DNA of 27,718 nt from Spirochaetaceae bacterium (lineage in GTDB: Bacteria; Spirochaetota; Spirochaetia; Treponematales; Breznakiellaceae). The notes beneath the pieces were generated by a model. It did not search any database, had not been told where the DNA came from, and saw only the letters and a list, made by a program, of their open reading frames with translations. The stretch spans positions 1 through 27,718 of the forward strand of contig JAITXS010000058.1 of assembly GCA_031284645.1 (NCBI GenBank). Direction: 5' to 3'. How positions within the stretch are numbered: the stretch's first letter is position 1; every line of letters starts with the position of its first letter. Positions 1 through 7,165 of the stretch are shown in pieces. The position numbers were made by a program, and so were the translations under genes.

Positions 1-40
1 TTAGCAATTCTTTTTGTCCCATGAGCAATTTCCTTGCCAT
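1..40 (-). CDS. Transposase, N-terminal 13 residues only (partial, runs off the window)
   Basis: The complement of 40..1 reads MARKLLMGQKELL with no stop before the window edge. On the minus strand a GAGGT Shine-Dalgarno lies 5-6 bases before the ATG and a TATAAT hexamer sits at 57-62, so both translation and transcription signals point to a real gene start. The MGQKEL pattern near the N-terminus matches what I know of ISNCY-type transposases, which carry a helix-turn-helix followed by an integrase-like catalytic core; neither domain is inside the window. With only 13 residues the call leans on the adjacent repeats. It could be any protein starting this way. Confidence 0.5.
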   Translation of the reverse strand, partial: MARKLLMGQKELL

Positions 41-65
41 ATTTTTACCTCGGCTTATTATACCT

Positions 66-110
66 GAGGGGACATTTTCACGTTGCTATAGAGGGGACAT
101 TATCACGTTG
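66..110. repeat. Two 20-bp direct repeats at the IS end
   Basis: Copies at 66-85 and 91-110 (core GGGGACATT-W-TCACGTTG, one mismatch) recur with a 25-bp period. They lie between the transposase start and the presumed IS tip, as expected for multiple transposase-binding sites at one terminus. Confidence 0.7.
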
Positions 111-256
111 GCGTAACACCGCCCGCATTGCCTCATCGAAAAAAATACCGAAACGGGGCCGTGCCTCATTTAGAAAAAGATACCCAAAAAAATGTTTGCC
201 CCGCGGCGCTGTCGATGGGAGGGGTATATCTCAGCTCTCTACGACTTACTCCGATG

Positions 257-287
257 TTGAAACGGGATTTGCTGACCTCCCTATAAA
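257..287 (+). promoter_or_regulatory. Possible argA promoter, weak
   Basis: TTGAAA at 257-262 and TATAAA at 282-287 are separated by 19 bases, longer than the preferred 17. They sit about 30 bases before the argA ATG. The rest of 119-318 shows no credible gene: an open frame from 34 to 315 has a basic, low-complexity product, no ribosome site, and crosses the IS end. Confidence 0.3.
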
Positions 288-318
288 TTATTACAGGAAT
301 CGGATATTATCTTAAATA

Positions 319-1710
319 ATGAGTGCTCAGACTTCTTCTCTGAATATGAATTTGGTTCGTGAAGCATTTCTTTACCAGAATCGTTTTAACGGGCAGACTA
401 TCGTGTTTAAGATTGAATTCCCGGTAACCAAAGATTCCGGCTTTCCTTACTTGATGAAGGATATCGGCTTGTTGGCAAAGTCGGGTATTCGGGTTGTGAT
501 TGTGCCCGGCGCGGCGGAATATATTGAGCTGGTGCTGAAAGAACATAACAAGAATTCTACTTTTGTGCGCGGTGAGCGGATTACCACGAGTGATGTGATT
601 CCCTATGTTGAGATGGCGGCCTTTCATGCGGCAACCCGTTTTATTACGGGGCTTTCGGCAAATCGGGTGGATGCGGTTATTGGTAATTTTGTGCGTTCAC
701 GGGGCCGTGGCGTGGTAAACGGCATTGATATGGAAAGTACGGGCATGGTCGACAAAATTTTTACCTCGGCGATCACGGAGATTTTGGATTTCGGTATGGT
801 GCCTATTCTTCCCTGTATTGGCTGGAGCCCGGTCGGTAAGCCGTACAATGTCTCGGGGAACGAGATCGCTGTCGCTGTAAGTGCCGCGCTCAAGGCGGTA
901 AAACTCGTGATTGTCACTGCCGGCTGTCAATTTTATACCGGTGATTTTTCTGTACCGCTGTCTGTCGCGCGGACCGGGGACGGGCGTATTCTCCGTTTGA
1001 GCCCGCAAGAGGCGGATCTTGTTCTTACCATGAATGAATCACCGCACGAGGGAGCGGGGGAGGGCGTTCTTCCTTCCGGTGCCTTAACTGCGGTATCTCC
1101 GAAAGAGGCCATGAAAGCGCGCGCACTTGAGGCGCTAAGGCTTGCCGTTGAAGCCTCAAAAAAAGGTGTCGAGCGGGTTCATATTGTCGATGGCTGTCAG
1201 GAAAGCGTTATTCTTCGCGAACTTTTTTCGAATTTGGGTGCCGGTACTATGGTCTACGCCGATGAATACGAGGCGATTCGGCCTGTCCGCAATTCTGATA
1301 TACCTGATATTCTCCGCTTGATGGACCCTCTGATGTTGAAGGGGATTTTAATCCGGCGCAGCGCGGAAGATATTCAAAAAAAGAAAGATGATTATGTGGT
1401 TTTTGTTATTGACGGCACGATTCACGGCTGCGCGGCTTTACATGATTGGGGTGAGGATCAGGCGGAAATTGCCGCTCTTGTCGCCAGTCCGAGTGCTTCC
1501 GAAATGGGTATCGGACGGAGTCTTGTCCGCTATCTTATTGACAAAGCGCGGCAGCTTGGTATGCGGCGGGTCTTTGTGTTGACCATAAGCTCTCAGGATT
1601 GGTTTGAAACCTTGGGGTTCACGGAGGTACCGATTGAGACCTTGCCGCGGCTTAAACGGGATTGTTATAATTATGAACGTAAGAGTAAGGTGTTCGCGCT
1701 GGCTTTGTGA
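319..1710 (+). CDS. argA: Amino-acid N-acetyltransferase (N-acetylglutamate synthase)
   Basis: The product transfers an acetyl group from acetyl-CoA to glutamate, the first step of arginine synthesis, in the cytoplasm. It has 463 residues against 443 in E. coli ArgA. Residues about 25-315 form an amino-acid-kinase fold (DIGLLAKSGIRVVIVPGA near 48-65), which in this family is an arginine-binding regulatory domain without kinase activity; the glycine-rich phosphate loop of true kinases is absent. Residues about 320-463 are a GNAT acetyltransferase with the acetyl-CoA loop EMGIGR at 395-400, and the C-terminus (NYERKSKVF) matches E. coli closely. No good Shine-Dalgarno precedes the ATG at 319; a second ATG at 346 is equally unsupported. 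The gene stands alone, with no other arg gene in the window. Confidence 0.93.
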   Translation: MSAQTSSLNMNLVREAFLYQNRFNGQTIVFKIEFPVTKDSGFPYLMKDIGLLAKSGIRVVIVPGAAEYIELVLKEHNKNSTFVRGERITTSDVIPYVEMAAFHAATRFITGLSANRVDAVIGNFVRSRGRGVVNGIDMESTGMVDKIFTSAITEILDFGMVPILPCIGWSPVGKPYNVSGNEIAVAVSAALKAVKLVIVTAGCQFYTGDFSVPLSVARTGDGRILRLSPQEADLVLTMNESPHEGAGEGVLPSGALTAVSPKEAMKARALEALRLAVEASKKGVERVHIVDGCQESVILRELFSNLGAGTMVYADEYEAIRPVRNSDIPDILRLMDPLMLKGILIRRSAEDIQKKKDDYVVFVIDGTIHGCAALHDWGEDQAEIAALVASPSASEMGIGRSLVRYLIDKARQLGMRRVFVLTISSQDWFETLGFTEVPIETLPRLKRDCYNYERKSKVFALAL

Positions 1711-1810
1711 CTTGTTCAGGGCGGGCGTACCGAATGACTGATAAAATCGCTTTGAGTGCCGCTGTCGGGGGGCCTGTAACCTAAATAAAGGATTATTGTT
1801 TTATAATAGT

Positions 1811-2323
1811 ATGAGGATGCCGTTATCAGATTTTAAAAAACTATACGATATGGCATTCCCTATTTTGTTTCGTATTGCCTGGCGGATTGCGGGAAGTGAA
1901 GATGTTGCGGAAGATCTCTGCCATGAGGCTTTTTCGCGTTTGTACGAAAAGGATATGAATTTTCCAAATCTTGACGAAGCCAAGTATTGGCTGATTCGGG
2001 TTGTAAAAAATATTGCGTTGAACTACGCGAAGCGGAAGCAACGGGAAATTAAAGTCTATGAAAAAGCGTTTCGTGAAAATAAACGTGAACAGCTCTCTGC
2101 GGAAAGTGTTCTCGCTAAAAAAGAAACGGTAAAGGATGTGCGGGAAGCATTATTGAAACTCCCTCCGAGCTTGCAAGAAGTGTTGATCTTAAAAGAATAT
2201 ACGGAATTCAATTATCAGGAAATCGGACGCGCCTTGGGTATTACCGAAGGGAATGTCAAAGTGCGTGTATTCAGGGCAAGAGAGCGTTTGCAGAAAATTC
2301 TGGAGGGTGAATATGGGAACTGA
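1811..2323 (+). CDS. RNA polymerase sigma factor, ECF (sigma-70 family group 4)
   Basis: At 170 residues this is the size of an extracytoplasmic-function sigma factor. A region-2 core (ILFRIAWRIAGSEDVAEDLCHEAF) binds RNA polymerase and the -10 element. A region-4 helix-turn-helix near the C-terminus (LPPSLQEVLILKEYTEFNYQEIGRALGITEGNVKVRVFRARERL) reads the -35. It should direct transcription of a small regulon under control of the anti-sigma factor encoded next, whose start overlaps this gene by 11 bp. The start is uncertain: TTG at 1796 lies too close to AAGGA (1788-1792), ATG at 1811 is rather far, and ATG at 1817 is also in frame. I chose the first ATG. The target promoters cannot be seen. 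Confidence 0.9.
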   Translation: MRMPLSDFKKLYDMAFPILFRIAWRIAGSEDVAEDLCHEAFSRLYEKDMNFPNLDEAKYWLIRVVKNIALNYAKRKQREIKVYEKAFRENKREQLSAESVLAKKETVKDVREALLKLPPSLQEVLILKEYTEFNYQEIGRALGITEGNVKVRVFRARERLQKILEGEYGN

Positions 2324-2951
2324 TATGTGTCTTAAAAAACGGATCCTGTCGGTTTATTTTGACGGAGAATTACCCGAACAGTTTAAGCGCAAAGCAGAAG
2401 AACACCTTGCCGTATGTGAAAAATGCAGGAAAACGGTGAGTGATTTCGGCTTTTTATCACGGGAACTTTCCGGCAATGACGATAGCGTGTGCGACGGCCT
2501 TGAGTCGGTAAAGGCCCGTCTCTGGAATACATTGTCCGCCGGGGACGGCGGTAAAAGAGCGCGGCGTTATATGCCGTTAAAGGGGCAACAGTGGAGGAGG
2601 ACGGTAACTGTACCCTTACCCTTTGTGATTGCCTCCTGTTTTATCATGGCATCTGCCGCCGGTTTTCTGTTTTATGAATTTGCCGCTAGGCAAAGTGAAA
2701 AAGCAGGCAATATTCTTGCACGTTATATTGACGAGGAGCAAGACGCTTTTTATCAGGAAAGTCTTTACCTCAATGACGGTACGCTCGCTCCTTCGTGGTA
2801 TCCTTCGGATATGGACGATGTTGTGTTGTATTTAAACAATAATATTTCGGACGTCTTGGATATAAGATTGCCGGAAAGCAAAAGTTTCAACAGATTCGGT
2901 GAGCCGAAGTTGATAAACGAGTCAAATTATCAGGGGAGAAGAACGCATTGA
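2313..2951 (+). CDS. Anti-sigma factor with zinc-finger domain and one membrane segment
   Basis: Start at ATG 2313, placed by the strong GGAGGGTG at 2302-2309; the longer open frame from 2253 lies inside the sigma gene. The 212-residue product has an N-terminal anti-sigma zinc-binding pattern, H31-x3-C35-x2-C38 (HLAVCEKC), within a helical region that begins MCLKKRILSVYFDGELP. A single transmembrane helix lies at about residues 98-121, leaving a roughly 90-residue outer domain (YIDEEQDAFYQESLYL) that would sense an envelope signal. This is the standard partner arrangement: the cytoplasmic finger holds the sigma factor until the signal arrives. The outer domain is not one I recognise. The gene overlaps the sigma gene upstream and the next gene by one base (TGATG). 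Confidence 0.85.
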   Translation: MGTDMCLKKRILSVYFDGELPEQFKRKAEEHLAVCEKCRKTVSDFGFLSRELSGNDDSVCDGLESVKARLWNTLSAGDGGKRARRYMPLKGQQWRRTVTVPLPFVIASCFIMASAAGFLFYEFAARQSEKAGNILARYIDEEQDAFYQESLYLNDGTLAPSWYPSDMDDVVLYLNNNISDVLDIRLPESKSFNRFGEPKLINESNYQGRRTH

Positions 2952-3637
2952 TGGGAATCTATCCGAAAAATTTCCATGTGCTATTTCAATCGAATAGACC
3001 GGATTCTTGTTTCGGTACTCGGCGTGTCCATTTGCCGCTCAAGAATTTTTATATTATCATCTGCTTTTTATGTCTTGTCCCGGAGTTCCCGCTGAACGGG
3101 CAAGAGCTCAACGGGGCACCGGCAAAAACGACCTCGACTGCTCAGGAGAGCAGGGGTAATGAAGAGGGCGATAAACAAAGCTTGAAAAAAGACAAAGAGC
3201 TTCCGCCTGTTCTCCAAAACAAGGTTGTTTCATTTCATATCAGTGCCCGTGTTTTTGAAAACAGAGGAGAAAACGGGTGGTCTGAGGTATGGCATAAGGA
3301 TAGCGTTAAAAACGCTATCCCCGGTCAGCCGATGAGTATCAAGCTTGTCGGGACGAATCTTGTAGTTATTGTTCAGTTTACGCCGTACTTAAAACGCAAT
3401 GAAACGGGTATCCTTGTCGCTCAGGCCCAAGTGTGGATTGAGGATGAAAACCACAATATGCGTTACCAAACGACGCTTCACTCAATTCCGCTTAAATTCG
3501 GCGAAGAAATTTACTACTTCCCGTTGGGGGAGCAAGAACCGGAAGGGATCAATTCTATCGAAATATGTTTAGAGATGAGTCCCTACAACGAAAGAGAGCT
3601 GCTCTCTTCCCACCTTGAGCCCGCACTTTCCGAATGA
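2951..3637 (+). CDS. Exported protein of unknown function in the sigma operon
   Basis: The ATG at 2951 overlaps the anti-sigma stop codon; a TTG one codon earlier (2948) is also possible. AGGGGAG at 2932-2938 serves as ribosome site. Of 228 residues, about 30-50 form a hydrophobic stretch (NFYIIICFLCLVP) typical of a signal peptide or anchor after an unusually long N-terminal region. A Ser/Thr/Glu/Lys-rich linker follows, then a beta-rich domain of about 150 residues (SIKLVGTNLVVIVQFTPY, QAQVWIEDENHN, YYFPLG). I do not recognise the family. Position between an anti-sigma factor and a solute-binding lipoprotein, with overlaps on both sides, suggests an envelope protein under the same sigma control. 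Confidence 0.75.
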   Translation: MGIYPKNFHVLFQSNRPDSCFGTRRVHLPLKNFYIIICFLCLVPEFPLNGQELNGAPAKTTSTAQESRGNEEGDKQSLKKDKELPPVLQNKVVSFHISARVFENRGENGWSEVWHKDSVKNAIPGQPMSIKLVGTNLVVIVQFTPYLKRNETGILVAQAQVWIEDENHNMRYQTTLHSIPLKFGEEIYYFPLGEQEPEGINSIEICLEMSPYNERELLSSHLEPALSE

Positions 3638-4896
3638 AAAAGTTCTTTTTACCTTTTGTACTGGTACTTTTTGCTGTCGGCTGCAGCGGGAAGAATTCGG
3701 CTGTGTTATGGACAGACAAGCCGGAAATCGTGATTTACGCACAGCTTTATAACTCAAGTCAAAGTAAATACACAATAGAAGTTAAATTTGTTGAATCTCC
3801 GGCGGAACGTTTGATAAATACACGGATAAGTCCCGATATGGTGATCGGCAGTTATCTTAACAGTACCAAATCAATAGATCTGTTTCAAAATATTGATTTT
3901 CTTTTTGGGAAAAATTCAATCAATAAAAATTCGTTTTATCCTGAATTATTACATTTGGGTCTCGTTAAAAAAGAGCAGCGTCTTATTCCGATTTCGTTTA
4001 ACCTTCCCGTTATTATATTTAAAAATAGCAATGAAAATGCCATGTCAAATGATATCATCAGCGATTTAGATGAACTAAAACGGCTGGGATTGGAGTACAA
4101 CGAGCATACCAATGCTAATTGGGCACGGAAAGGCTTTTCGCCCTTGTGGGGGCGAGGAAATGATTTTCTTTTTACAACAGCAGTTCTGTTCGGGGTGGAT
4201 TTTGAGGAAGCTGCGGGTAAAAATTCGAAAAAAGACGTGCTCAACTGGAACGAGGCCCGGTTAGATGAGGCTATCCGGTATATAAAGGATTGGATTGATT
4301 TAAACGGGGGGATTCAAGCGGAAAATGATTTTATTTATAAATACTTTTTTAATCCGTCCCCCAAATTACTTTCGGAAGGCAGAATTCGTTTTGCCTATAT
4401 GAAGAGCGGCAATTATTTTATCTTGCCGCAAAACGCCACGGCGGGACTTGATTTCAGGTGGCTGTCACGGGGAAAGCGTCTGCCCGTTACGGAAGATACC
4501 GTATTATTCGGTATACCTAAAAAGAGCCAGTCTAAAAGCATCGCCGCCGATTTTGCCCGTTGGTTTTTTAACGAGAGCACGCAGGATTTATTTCTCGAGA
4601 ACAGCCGCGACAACCATTTAAATGAAATCGTATTTGGCATCGCGGGCGGATTTTCCGCCATGCGGACAGTAAGCGAATTTGTATTCCCCAAGTATTACCA
4701 TAATTTATTGGGTCATATCCCGCCTGCGGACTATCTTGTTGCTGTTCCCGCTGCGCTTCCGGAAAGCTGGAAGAACATAAAAGAAGATGTCATCCTTCCC
4801 TATATGCTTGCGGCTGTGAATAATCAGGGCGCGAGCCTCGTTTTGCGGGAAAAACTGAATGAATGGCAGGCACTTAAGCGGGACAGGTTCAGATAG
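3634..4896 (+). CDS. Extracellular solute-binding lipoprotein (ABC-type family 1-like)
   Basis: The product (420 residues) begins with a lipoprotein signal, MKKFFLPFVLVLFAVGCSGK. The lipobox cysteine is at residue 17, so it should be lipidated and held at a membrane facing the periplasm or surface. The length and layout fit family-1 solute-binding proteins: an early strand that would name a partner or ligand (PDMVIGSYLN), a central WxRGNDFLFTTAVLFG-like region, and late motifs AADFARWFFNESTQDLFLEN and LLGHIPPADYLVAVPAALP. It is fused by a 4-bp ATGA overlap to the preceding gene. No permease or ATPase genes adjoin it, so it may sense or bind rather than feed a local transporter. The ligand is unknown. 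Confidence 0.8.
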   Translation: MKKFFLPFVLVLFAVGCSGKNSAVLWTDKPEIVIYAQLYNSSQSKYTIEVKFVESPAERLINTRISPDMVIGSYLNSTKSIDLFQNIDFLFGKNSINKNSFYPELLHLGLVKKEQRLIPISFNLPVIIFKNSNENAMSNDIISDLDELKRLGLEYNEHTNANWARKGFSPLWGRGNDFLFTTAVLFGVDFEEAAGKNSKKDVLNWNEARLDEAIRYIKDWIDLNGGIQAENDFIYKYFFNPSPKLLSEGRIRFAYMKSGNYFILPQNATAGLDFRWLSRGKRLPVTEDTVLFGIPKKSQSKSIAADFARWFFNESTQDLFLENSRDNHLNEIVFGIAGGFSAMRTVSEFVFPKYYHNLLGHIPPADYLVAVPAALPESWKNIKEDVILPYMLAAVNNQGASLVLREKLNEWQALKRDRFR

Positions 4897-4902
4897 GCCG
4901 CA

Positions 4903-4921
4903 TCCGGCATTATCCGCCGGA
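4903..4921. terminator. Hairpin between convergent genes, weak terminator candidate
   Basis: TCCGGC (4903-4908) and GCCGGA (4916-4921) pair around a 7-base loop in the 54-base gap between two converging genes. No T-run follows on either strand, so an intrinsic terminator is only possible, not shown. Confidence 0.35.
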
Positions 4922-4950
4922 ATTGGCACTGCTTTGAATATGACAGCCCC

Positions 4951-5838
4951 CTAACTTTTTGCCATCTCTTCGGCGATACGGCGGTGTTTTTCCGCCCAGT
5001 CACGCACGGCATCCGGTGCTGAACAGCTTACATCGTAGGTTCGTTTCAGAAAATCCCAGTGTTTGACAATCCAAACATACAGATCGCTCTCTGTCCGTTT
5101 TGGAAACAACGCACAGAGTTTTTCTTCTTTTTCGATCTCAATTATCGGTTGATAAACATTATTATACCATGAAAGGAGTGCATCTGTAAAAGGGATTTCA
5201 TCGCCGCGGTTTTCATTCATATAGTATTTATGTACCAATATATGGTTGTATATAACATCGTAACGCCCTGTCCTGCTGAAATTCAGGCTGTCGCATCCGG
5301 TAATAGCGCCGAAAGAAGTTTTCTCGTAAAAGATTTTCTTTTCAAAACTAATGACAGCGTCTTGCAGCTCGACAAGCGTCATCTTGGGAACAATGGTTAT
5401 ATCGCTTGCAAGGCTGGTGATTTCCGCATCAATGAATTCCACGCCTTGAGCTTTTGCCACGGACACCCGGTGATTCCCGTCACGGACAAAATAGGCCCCG
5501 CCGATTTCGTATAATTGAATGGGCGGCAGATTAAGATCCTGTAGATGAGCCTTGTCAACGCTTTCCCATCTATAGCGCAGATGTTCTGCTTTCGGGAAAA
5601 AACACTTGGTAAAATCCTGATAACGGCCCTCGCTGCCGACAATCAGATTGATAGGAATTACGTCCATACCTCGGTAAACTTCATGATCCGGTTTTAAGAT
5701 CTCTTTTACATCGTTAAACGCGAGAAGCTGATCTTTATCGCGGCGTAAAAAATGCTGAATACGCGAAAGGAGCGCCTTGCCCCGGGCTTTTGAGAAATCA
5801 TGCGATGCCTGAAGTGTAAGCATACCGTCTTCGTTCAT
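4951..5838 (-). CDS. ParB/sulfiredoxin-superfamily domain protein
   Basis: The product has 295 residues. A ParB-N/sulfiredoxin-like segment at about residues 60-150 contains IPINLIVGSEGRYQDF, then LPPIQLYEIGGAYFVRDGNHRVSVAKAQGV; the D-G-N-H-R signature is the nucleotide-binding loop of ParB-like and related domains. The remaining 150 residues are mixed alpha/beta with many aromatic residues near the C-terminus. No DNA-binding helix-turn-helix is evident, so it is unlikely to be the chromosome-partitioning ParB. Proteins of this architecture (DUF4032-like, from memory) are uncharacterised. The start at 5838 overlaps the stop of the phosphoesterase gene upstream by 4 bp (ATGA) and is preceded by AAGGACC, so the two are translationally coupled. 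Confidence 0.75.
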   Translation of the reverse strand: MNEDGMLTLQASHDFSKARGKALLSRIQHFLRRDKDQLLAFNDVKEILKPDHEVYRGMDVIPINLIVGSEGRYQDFTKCFFPKAEHLRYRWESVDKAHLQDLNLPPIQLYEIGGAYFVRDGNHRVSVAKAQGVEFIDAEITSLASDITIVPKMTLVELQDAVISFEKKIFYEKTSFGAITGCDSLNFSRTGRYDVIYNHILVHKYYMNENRGDEIPFTDALLSWYNNVYQPIIEIEKEEKLCALFPKRTESDLYVWIVKHWDFLKRTYDVSCSAPDAVRDWAEKHRRIAEEMAKS

Positions 5839-6524
5839 TTTTTCCGGTCCTTCTTTGCCTTGTCCTCGTTAATCTCTATAACAGTATGACTGTACGCATT
5901 CACAATCGTTGTGGCGTAGTATACTGTGTTTCTCTTTTCCGAGATATTGTAAAGATGTATATGCCCGTGAACAAGATATTTTGGCTTAAACACGCGCATA
6001 AACCATAAAAACGGTTTAAAACCCTGATGACACAAATCGTTTTGATCATGAATTCCCTCAGGCGGTGCGTGAGTAAGAAGCAGGTCTAAAAAACGACCGT
6101 GCCTTAGTTTGTTAAATAGCAATTTCGGTAATAATTTGAGGATCTCAAGTTTCATGTCGAAATTCGAGAACTGATTTTTTCCGTCATTGTAACGCATGGA
6201 GCCCCCAAGACCGGCAAATAGCAGCGTTGATTCTTTTACCACTTTACCGCCGATATGCGAAGCGCCCGCTCCGGGGATAAAATAGCTTGTCAGATTGAGC
6301 TCAAGGGGATCCCGTGATTTTTTATCATAATAGTCGAAGTCTCCTAAATTATGATTACCGAATACAAAGAGCAGCGGTTTATTTAAGCTTGACACGATAA
6401 ATTCCAGATAATCTAAAGGCAGGTCGCCGGCGCTAAGCACACAATCAATATCGGCAAAATGTTCTTTAATAGCGCCTGAATAGACCAAGGGGTCCGTTGT
6501 ATCCGACACACATAAAATTTTCAT
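5835..6524 (-). CDS. Calcineurin-like metallophosphoesterase
   Basis: Start at the minus-strand ATG 6524, preceded by AAGGGG at about 7 bases; an upstream in-frame start at 6572 lies within the candidate promoter. The 229-residue product has the metallophosphatase metal-binding blocks in order: SD at residue 8, GD at 33-34, GNH at 56-58, LLLTHAPP in the middle, and GHIH near the C-terminus. The first block normally reads D-x-H; here it is D-T-T, so the histidine ligand is missing. The family hydrolyses phosphoesters (nucleotides, cyclic nucleotides, phosphoproteins) at a two-metal site; the substrate cannot be read from sequence. It heads a two-gene unit with the ParB-like gene. Confidence 0.85.
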   Translation of the reverse strand: MKILCVSDTTDPLVYSGAIKEHFADIDCVLSAGDLPLDYLEFIVSSLNKPLLFVFGNHNLGDFDYYDKKSRDPLELNLTSYFIPGAGASHIGGKVVKESTLLFAGLGGSMRYNDGKNQFSNFDMKLEILKLLPKLLFNKLRHGRFLDLLLTHAPPEGIHDQNDLCHQGFKPFLWFMRVFKPKYLVHGHIHLYNISEKRNTVYYATTIVNAYSHTVIEINEDKAKKDRKK

Positions 6525-6542
6525 ACCATACCCCTTACTGAT

Positions 6543-6572
6543 AGCATACTGTTTTTTTATTATCCGGATCAA
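6543..6572 (-). promoter_or_regulatory. Possible promoter for the phosphoesterase/ParB-like pair
   Basis: On the minus strand TTGATC (6572-6567) and TATGCT (6548-6543) are separated by 18 bases, about 20 bases before the AAGGGG ribosome site and ATG at 6524. Confidence 0.35.
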
Positions 6573-6910
6573 TAATTTTCAAAAGGAGAGTCGGGGGCAA
6601 GAGCCTCGTCCTGTCCGCGCCGGATCAGCGGTGGCGGGCCGAAACTGAAATAACACGCATTGCCGTGCCGTCAAATTTACCTCGTTCTCAGTGTTCTCGA
6701 CGGCTTTTCATGGCGTCTCAATGGCCTGTAAAGACCATTTCCTGAAAATGCGGATGTTTTTCGAAAGATAGCTTTTGGGCTTTTACGTTCAACCAGGACA
6801 GAAAAATTGAGTATTAAACGTAAATACTTCAAAGCATCTTTTAATAAGCATTTCTTGTATCACACCCTGTTTGGTAAAAATTAATTTTTTTGTTTTATTT
6901 CACAGGGCAC
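6573..6910. other. Non-coding gap, first half; no gene seen
   Basis: No open frame with a ribosome site is present on either strand. Two dyads stand out. TTTACGTT (6782-6789) and AACGTAAA (6817-6824) form an 8-bp inverted repeat. TTGA-GTATT with AATAC-T-TCAA (6807-6832) forms a 9-pair stem with one bulged base and a 7-base loop. They overlap and could be alternative structures or binding sites. Otherwise I see nothing here. Confidence 0.5.
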
Positions 6911-6938
6911 TTGACATTTTTTTTAATTGTGATATAGT
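6911..6938 (+). promoter_or_regulatory. Strong sigma-70-type promoter upstream of tuf
   Basis: A perfect TTGACA at 6911-6916 is followed after 16 bases by TATAGT at 6933-6938; the spacer is T/A rich. It is the best promoter in the window and would start RNA near 6945. It is expected to drive the structured region that follows and, by readthrough, tuf and the ribosomal genes. Confidence 0.75.
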
Positions 6939-6946
6939 TATCACAA
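6927..6946. promoter_or_regulatory. Operator-like perfect palindrome over the -10 box
   Basis: TTGTGATA-TAGT-TATCACAA is a perfect 8+8 bp dyad with a 4-base centre, covering the -10 hexamer and the likely transcription start. The position suits a dimeric repressor. It resembles a CRP site (TGTGA-N-TCACA), but the half-sites are 8 rather than 6 bases apart, so I do not assign a factor. Confidence 0.55.
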
Positions 6947-7150
6947 CGGGTGTCCAAACCACTCACCGCGCCGAGGACAGGTTCTCCTGTGGCGTGCGTC
7001 TTTCGCTTCAAATAAGCGATGGATTGGGGTAGAGATTCGGGAATCGCACGCTGTAAGCGTAAGGTTTCGGGTCTGTACTGTGGGATAGGTGGAACACGGC
7101 ATACGAGGCAGTGTTGATTTAAGCCAGCCTCTTCTTGTCTGTTTTATCTT
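6945..7150 (+). ncRNA. Candidate structured leader or small RNA upstream of tuf
   Basis: Roughly 200 bases follow the strong promoter with no ORF but a dense series of stems. ACAGG/CCTGT (6977-6990) is stacked on CGCGCC/GGCGTG (6967-6972 with 6991-6996). TCGCTT/AAGCGA lies at 7003-7019, GATT/AATC with loop CGGG at 7034-7045, and ACGCT/AGCGT with a 3-base loop at 7048-7060. CCAAACC (6954-6960) can pair with GGTTT-c-GG (7063-7070), which would enclose these four hairpins. GAGGC (7105-7109) and GCCTC (7127-7131) then precede a T-rich tract to 7150, a possible terminator. I do not recognise tmRNA, RNase P RNA, SRP RNA or a tRNA here; 6S RNA has similar length but I could not fit its single long hairpin. 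It may be a separate RNA or the tuf leader. Confidence 0.4.
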
Positions 7151-7165
7151 TCCTGATAGTTTTAT

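Larger units (their letters stand above)
1..118 (-). mobile_element. End of an insertion sequence (ISNCY-like), most of it outside the window
   Basis: The left edge carries the 5' end of a transposase-like reading frame on the minus strand, preceded by a Shine-Dalgarno sequence and a block of direct repeats of the kind found at IS termini. Read on the minus strand the outer tip would begin TGTTACGCC at about 118, and TG-initial tips are common for insertion sequences. Family assignment rests on the N-terminal MGQKEL signature, which I associate with ISNCY transposases. The exact end and any target-site duplication cannot be fixed without the other end. Confidence 0.55.

Noticed and set aside
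34..315. Open frame of 93 codons between the IS end and argA
   Set aside because: It spans the IS terminus, has no ribosome site and a basic, low-complexity product.
1796..1807. TATAAT at 1802-1807 as a promoter for the sigma operon
   Set aside because: No -35 at a suitable distance, and the start site would fall inside the first codons.
7041..7062. Cobalamin-riboswitch-like CTGTAAGCG
   Set aside because: The B12-box and the other conserved blocks are missing; the match is a hairpin of its own.
7081..7150. T-box-like GGTGGAACAC with downstream GC hairpin
   Set aside because: It lacks the rest of the T-box consensus and specifier loop, and tuf is not a T-box target.
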